Assembly: GCA_038227745.1 (NCBI GenBank)
Contig: JBBRPS010000539.1
Coordinates: forward strand, 1-7,205
Reading direction: 5' to 3'
Source of the DNA: DASPXY01 sp038227745
GTDB lineage: Bacteria; Planctomycetota; Planctomycetia; Gemmatales; Gemmataceae
Length of the DNA: 7,205 bases
Within the stretch, counting starts at the first letter, position 1. Each line of letters begins with the position of its first letter. Shown here piece after piece: positions 5,583-7,205 of the stretch. The translations under genes and the position numbers were made by a program. The notes under the pieces are model-generated. The model saw nothing but the letters and a program-made list of their open reading frames with translations, had not been told where the DNA came from and ran no database searches.

Positions 5583-5671
5583 GAAAGGAATTGACCCGTG
5601 CCGTGTTCGCGTCCCAGGCCGTCCCCGCCCGGGTTGGCCGGTACGGAGTCCTTGCAGAGGGCGGCGACATC

Positions 5672-6979
5672 GTGAAGAAGCTCCTGTTTGTTCTCCTCCT
5701 CCTCGGCGCGGGCCTCGCCGGCCTGGCGTACTGGATCAGCCAGCCCGCCACGCGCCCCGTCACTCACGACCTGTTCACCTATGCCCCTGTCGTCCGCGGC
5801 GCGATGGTCGAGTCGATCAGCGCCACCGGCGCCCTCCAGCCCCGCGAAGTCCTGCTCGTCAGCAGCGAACTGCCCGGCACCGTCACCGACGTTCTCGCCA
5901 GGGTGAACGACGTCGTCTCGGAGGGGGCCGTCCTGGTGCGGCTCGACGACCGCAAGTTCCGCCTGAAGTTGGCGGAGGCGAAGGACGGCATCGGCACGGC
6001 CCAGGCGGCGGTGGCCCAGGCCCAGGCGCTGCAGAGCGCCGCGGAACTGGCCGTCAAGTACCAGCGCGACATCCGCAAGGGCGGCTTCCGCTCCGACCTG
6101 GACGAGGCCGAGGCGAAGCTCCGGGCGGCGAAGGCGGGCGTGCAACTGGCGCGGGCCAGGCTCGACGCCGCCAAGACCCTGGAAGCGGCGGCGCAGCTCG
6201 CCCTGGACATGACCGCGATCAAGGTGCCCGCCCGTTCCGGGGAGTCGTCGCAGGCCCAGCGCCGCTATTTGATCCTGGAAAAAAAGGTGCAGCGCGGGCA
6301 ACTTGTTGGCCCCCCGGCGCCGCTGCCGCTGTTCACCCTCGCGGGCGACCTGCATCACATGGAGGTCCACGCGGAGTGCGCCGAGGGCGACGTCGGCAAG
6401 GTGCGCAAGGACCTCACCGCCCAGTTCACCGTCTCGGCCTACTACGACCCCGAGATCAAGTTCCACGGCACGGTCCGCGACATCCGGCCGGTGCCGACCA
6501 ACGTCAAGGGGGCCATCTTCTACACGACGGTCATCGACGTCGAGAACCGCAAGGATCCGCAGACCGGCGAGTGGATGCTGCGGCCCGGAATGACGGCGTC
6601 GGTGGACGTCATCACGCGCGCCAGGACGGGCGTCTGGAAGGTGCCGACGGCGGCGCTGAACTTCCAGATGGAGGAGGCGTACCAAGGGCCCGCGGCGCGG
6701 GCGCGCCTGGAGCAGTGGAAACAGCGCTCCGACTGGGAGGACTGGCGGCCGCTGTGGGTCTGGGACGAGACGCGGAACGGACCGTGGCCGGTCCTGGTCA
6801 AGCTCGGCGGCGGCCCGTCCGGCCCCGCGGGACTCAAGGACGGCGAGTATAACGAGATCCTGGAGTGGGAGCCGGGGGCTGAGCCGCAGGGCGACGTCGG
6901 GCCGCGCGTCATCACCAACGCGCCGCCGGCGCGGCGCCCGGGGCTATTCGATCAGCCGGCGAATATCAAGCTTTCCTGA
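5672..6979 (+). CDS. HlyD/MacA-like periplasmic adaptor (membrane fusion protein)
   Basis: GTG 5672 is chosen: it gives a classic N-terminal anchor, 'KKLLFVLLLLGAGLAGLAYWI' at residues 2-22, with AGAGGG 10 bases upstream. The frame is open back to TTG 5591, but that stretch is unlike an N-terminus. The 435-residue product follows the adaptor plan. A biotinyl-lipoyl half motif ('GALQPREVLLVSSELPGTV', then 'VNDVVSEGAVLVRLDD') leads into an Ala/Gln-rich alpha-hairpin (about 95-185). The return strand follows, then a beta-barrel ('PLFTLAGDLHHMEVHAEC', 'GDVGKVRKDLTAQFTVSAY') and a membrane-proximal domain ('LRPGMTASVDV'). Such proteins link an inner-membrane ABC or RND transporter to an outer-membrane channel. 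The second lipoyl half is atypical ('RSGESSQAQRRYLILEKKV'). Residues 349-372 carry six Trp in the membrane-proximal part. The next gene is an ABC ATPase, so the pair resembles MacA/MacB. Cargo cannot be told from sequence. Confidence 0.92.
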   Translation: MKKLLFVLLLLGAGLAGLAYWISQPATRPVTHDLFTYAPVVRGAMVESISATGALQPREVLLVSSELPGTVTDVLARVNDVVSEGAVLVRLDDRKFRLKLAEAKDGIGTAQAAVAQAQALQSAAELAVKYQRDIRKGGFRSDLDEAEAKLRAAKAGVQLARARLDAAKTLEAAAQLALDMTAIKVPARSGESSQAQRRYLILEKKVQRGQLVGPPAPLPLFTLAGDLHHMEVHAECAEGDVGKVRKDLTAQFTVSAYYDPEIKFHGTVRDIRPVPTNVKGAIFYTTVIDVENRKDPQTGEWMLRPGMTASVDVITRARTGVWKVPTAALNFQMEEAYQGPAARARLEQWKQRSDWEDWRPLWVWDETRNGPWPVLVKLGGGPSGPAGLKDGEYNEILEWEPGAEPQGDVGPRVITNAPPARRPGLFDQPANIKLS

Positions 6980-6994
6980 TCCAGATTGAAGGGC

Positions 6995-7024
6995 CAAGCC
7001 CACGGGTTGCAACCCGTGGGCTTG
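6995..7024. repeat. Perfect 30-bp palindrome (REP-like) within the export operon
   Basis: The sequence from CAAGCCCACGGGTTG (6995-7009) is followed directly by its exact reverse complement (7010-7024), with no spacer. It lies 15 bases after the adaptor stop and 25 bases before the ABC gene, both on the plus strand. It begins AGCCCACGGGTT, similar to the AGCCGCGGTT of the units at 4190-4269. In RNA it would form a hairpin of about 13 bp. No T-run follows, so it may stabilise or attenuate the mRNA instead of terminating it. Confidence 0.9.
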
Positions 7025-7049
7025 AGTGTGACACCTGAGATGAGCAACC

Positions 7050-7205
7050 GTGGCAAGTATCATCGCGCTCGACGACGTCCACAAGATCTACGACACCGGT
7101 GAGGTCAAGGTGGCGGCGCTGCGCGGCGTGTCCCTGACCGTGCTGCCCGGTGAGTTCCTCTCCATCATGGGCGCCAGCGGCTCCGGCAAGTCCACGCTGA
7201 TGAAC
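7050..7205 (+). CDS. ABC transporter ATP-binding protein, MacB/LolD/FtsE type, N-terminal part (truncated by window end)
   Basis: The first 52 residues are visible from GTG 7050. 'IIALDDVHKIYDTGEVKVAALRG' is the usual N-terminal strand of this ABC class, whose members typically read '..YxxGEVxVxALRGVSL'. The Walker A motif is 'GASGSGKST' at residues 41-49, with K47 contacting ATP phosphates. The Shine-Dalgarno site is weak (GAGATGAG, ending five bases upstream). An ATG at 7040 is in another frame and gives no homology. Genes of this class next to an HlyD/MacA adaptor generally encode the ATPase of a tripartite or lipoprotein-type exporter. Whether a MacB-like permease domain is fused or encoded separately lies beyond the window. 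It is 70 bases downstream of the adaptor, with a palindrome in the gap. Confidence 0.95.
   Translation, partial: MASIIALDDVHKIYDTGEVKVAALRGVSLTVLPGEFLSIMGASGSGKSTLMN

Larger units (their letters stand above)
5298..5671. other. Divergent intergenic region with promoters for both directions
   Basis: This 374-base gap separates the DUF1573 gene (leftward) from the adaptor gene (rightward). It holds two plus-strand promoter candidates, a weaker minus-strand one and a short dyad, listed separately. A pyrimidine-rich tract lies at about 5410-5430. I see no convincing small gene: the ATG at 5463 overlaps a -10 box and has no ribosome-binding site. Confidence 0.7.

Noticed and set aside
5463..5594. 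Possible 43-residue leader peptide before the adaptor
   Set aside because: Its ATG overlaps a -10 box, no Shine-Dalgarno site precedes it, and the translation is Arg-rich without pattern.
5252..6685. Minus-strand open frame of 477 codons opposite the adaptor gene
   Set aside because: A complementary shadow of the HlyD-like gene; no ribosome-binding site and low-complexity translation.
1..7205. CRISPR array, tRNA, rRNA, transposase, phage or defence genes
   Set aside because: No regularly spaced repeats, cloverleaf-like structures or relevant protein motifs were seen on either strand.

Overview
The window is GC-rich, with coding third positions that are mostly G or C. Several families point to a planctomycete, probably Gemmataceae-like: WD40 repeats of the PDGKRLASAS type, a DUF4058-type protein, a DUF1573 secreted protein, a MacA/MacB-like export pair, and a small helical protein ending in a 'DTDLGAGD'-like tail. 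This is inferred from family resemblance by eye; no search was run.

Layout. At 1-220 lies the 3' end of a WD40 beta-propeller gene, followed by a hairpin. At 282-518 is the 3' end of a second gene that has lost its start, followed by a strong hairpin terminator (557-586). Next come a 143-residue helical protein of unknown function (699-1130), a promoter with a perfect TATAAT box, and a shortened DUF4058-like gene (1215-1733). A tight two-gene unit follows: a DapA-like TIM-barrel enzyme (1775-2737) and an Old-Yellow-Enzyme-type NADH:flavin oxidoreductase (2741-4195). Both have non-standard residues where the best-known relatives carry catalytic ones.

The oxidoreductase converges on a minus-strand DUF1573 secreted protein (4278-5297). 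A long paired inverted repeat (4190-4269) sits between them and supplies the oxidoreductase stop codon. From the divergent region 5298-5671, with two good plus-strand promoters, starts an export operon: a membrane-anchored HlyD/MacA-like adaptor (5672-6979) and the beginning of a MacB/LolD-type ABC ATPase (7050 to the window end). A perfect 30-bp palindrome lies between these two genes.

How the genes relate: the clear functional units are the aldolase-like/flavin-enzyme pair, probably a small-molecule catabolic step of unknown substrate, and the adaptor/ABC export pair. The rest looks like planctomycete accessory material, with truncated members of large families and REP-like palindromes at gene ends. 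I see no CRISPR array, tRNA, rRNA, transposase or phage gene. The items most worth a second look are the altered active sites in the enzyme pair and the palindromic repeats.
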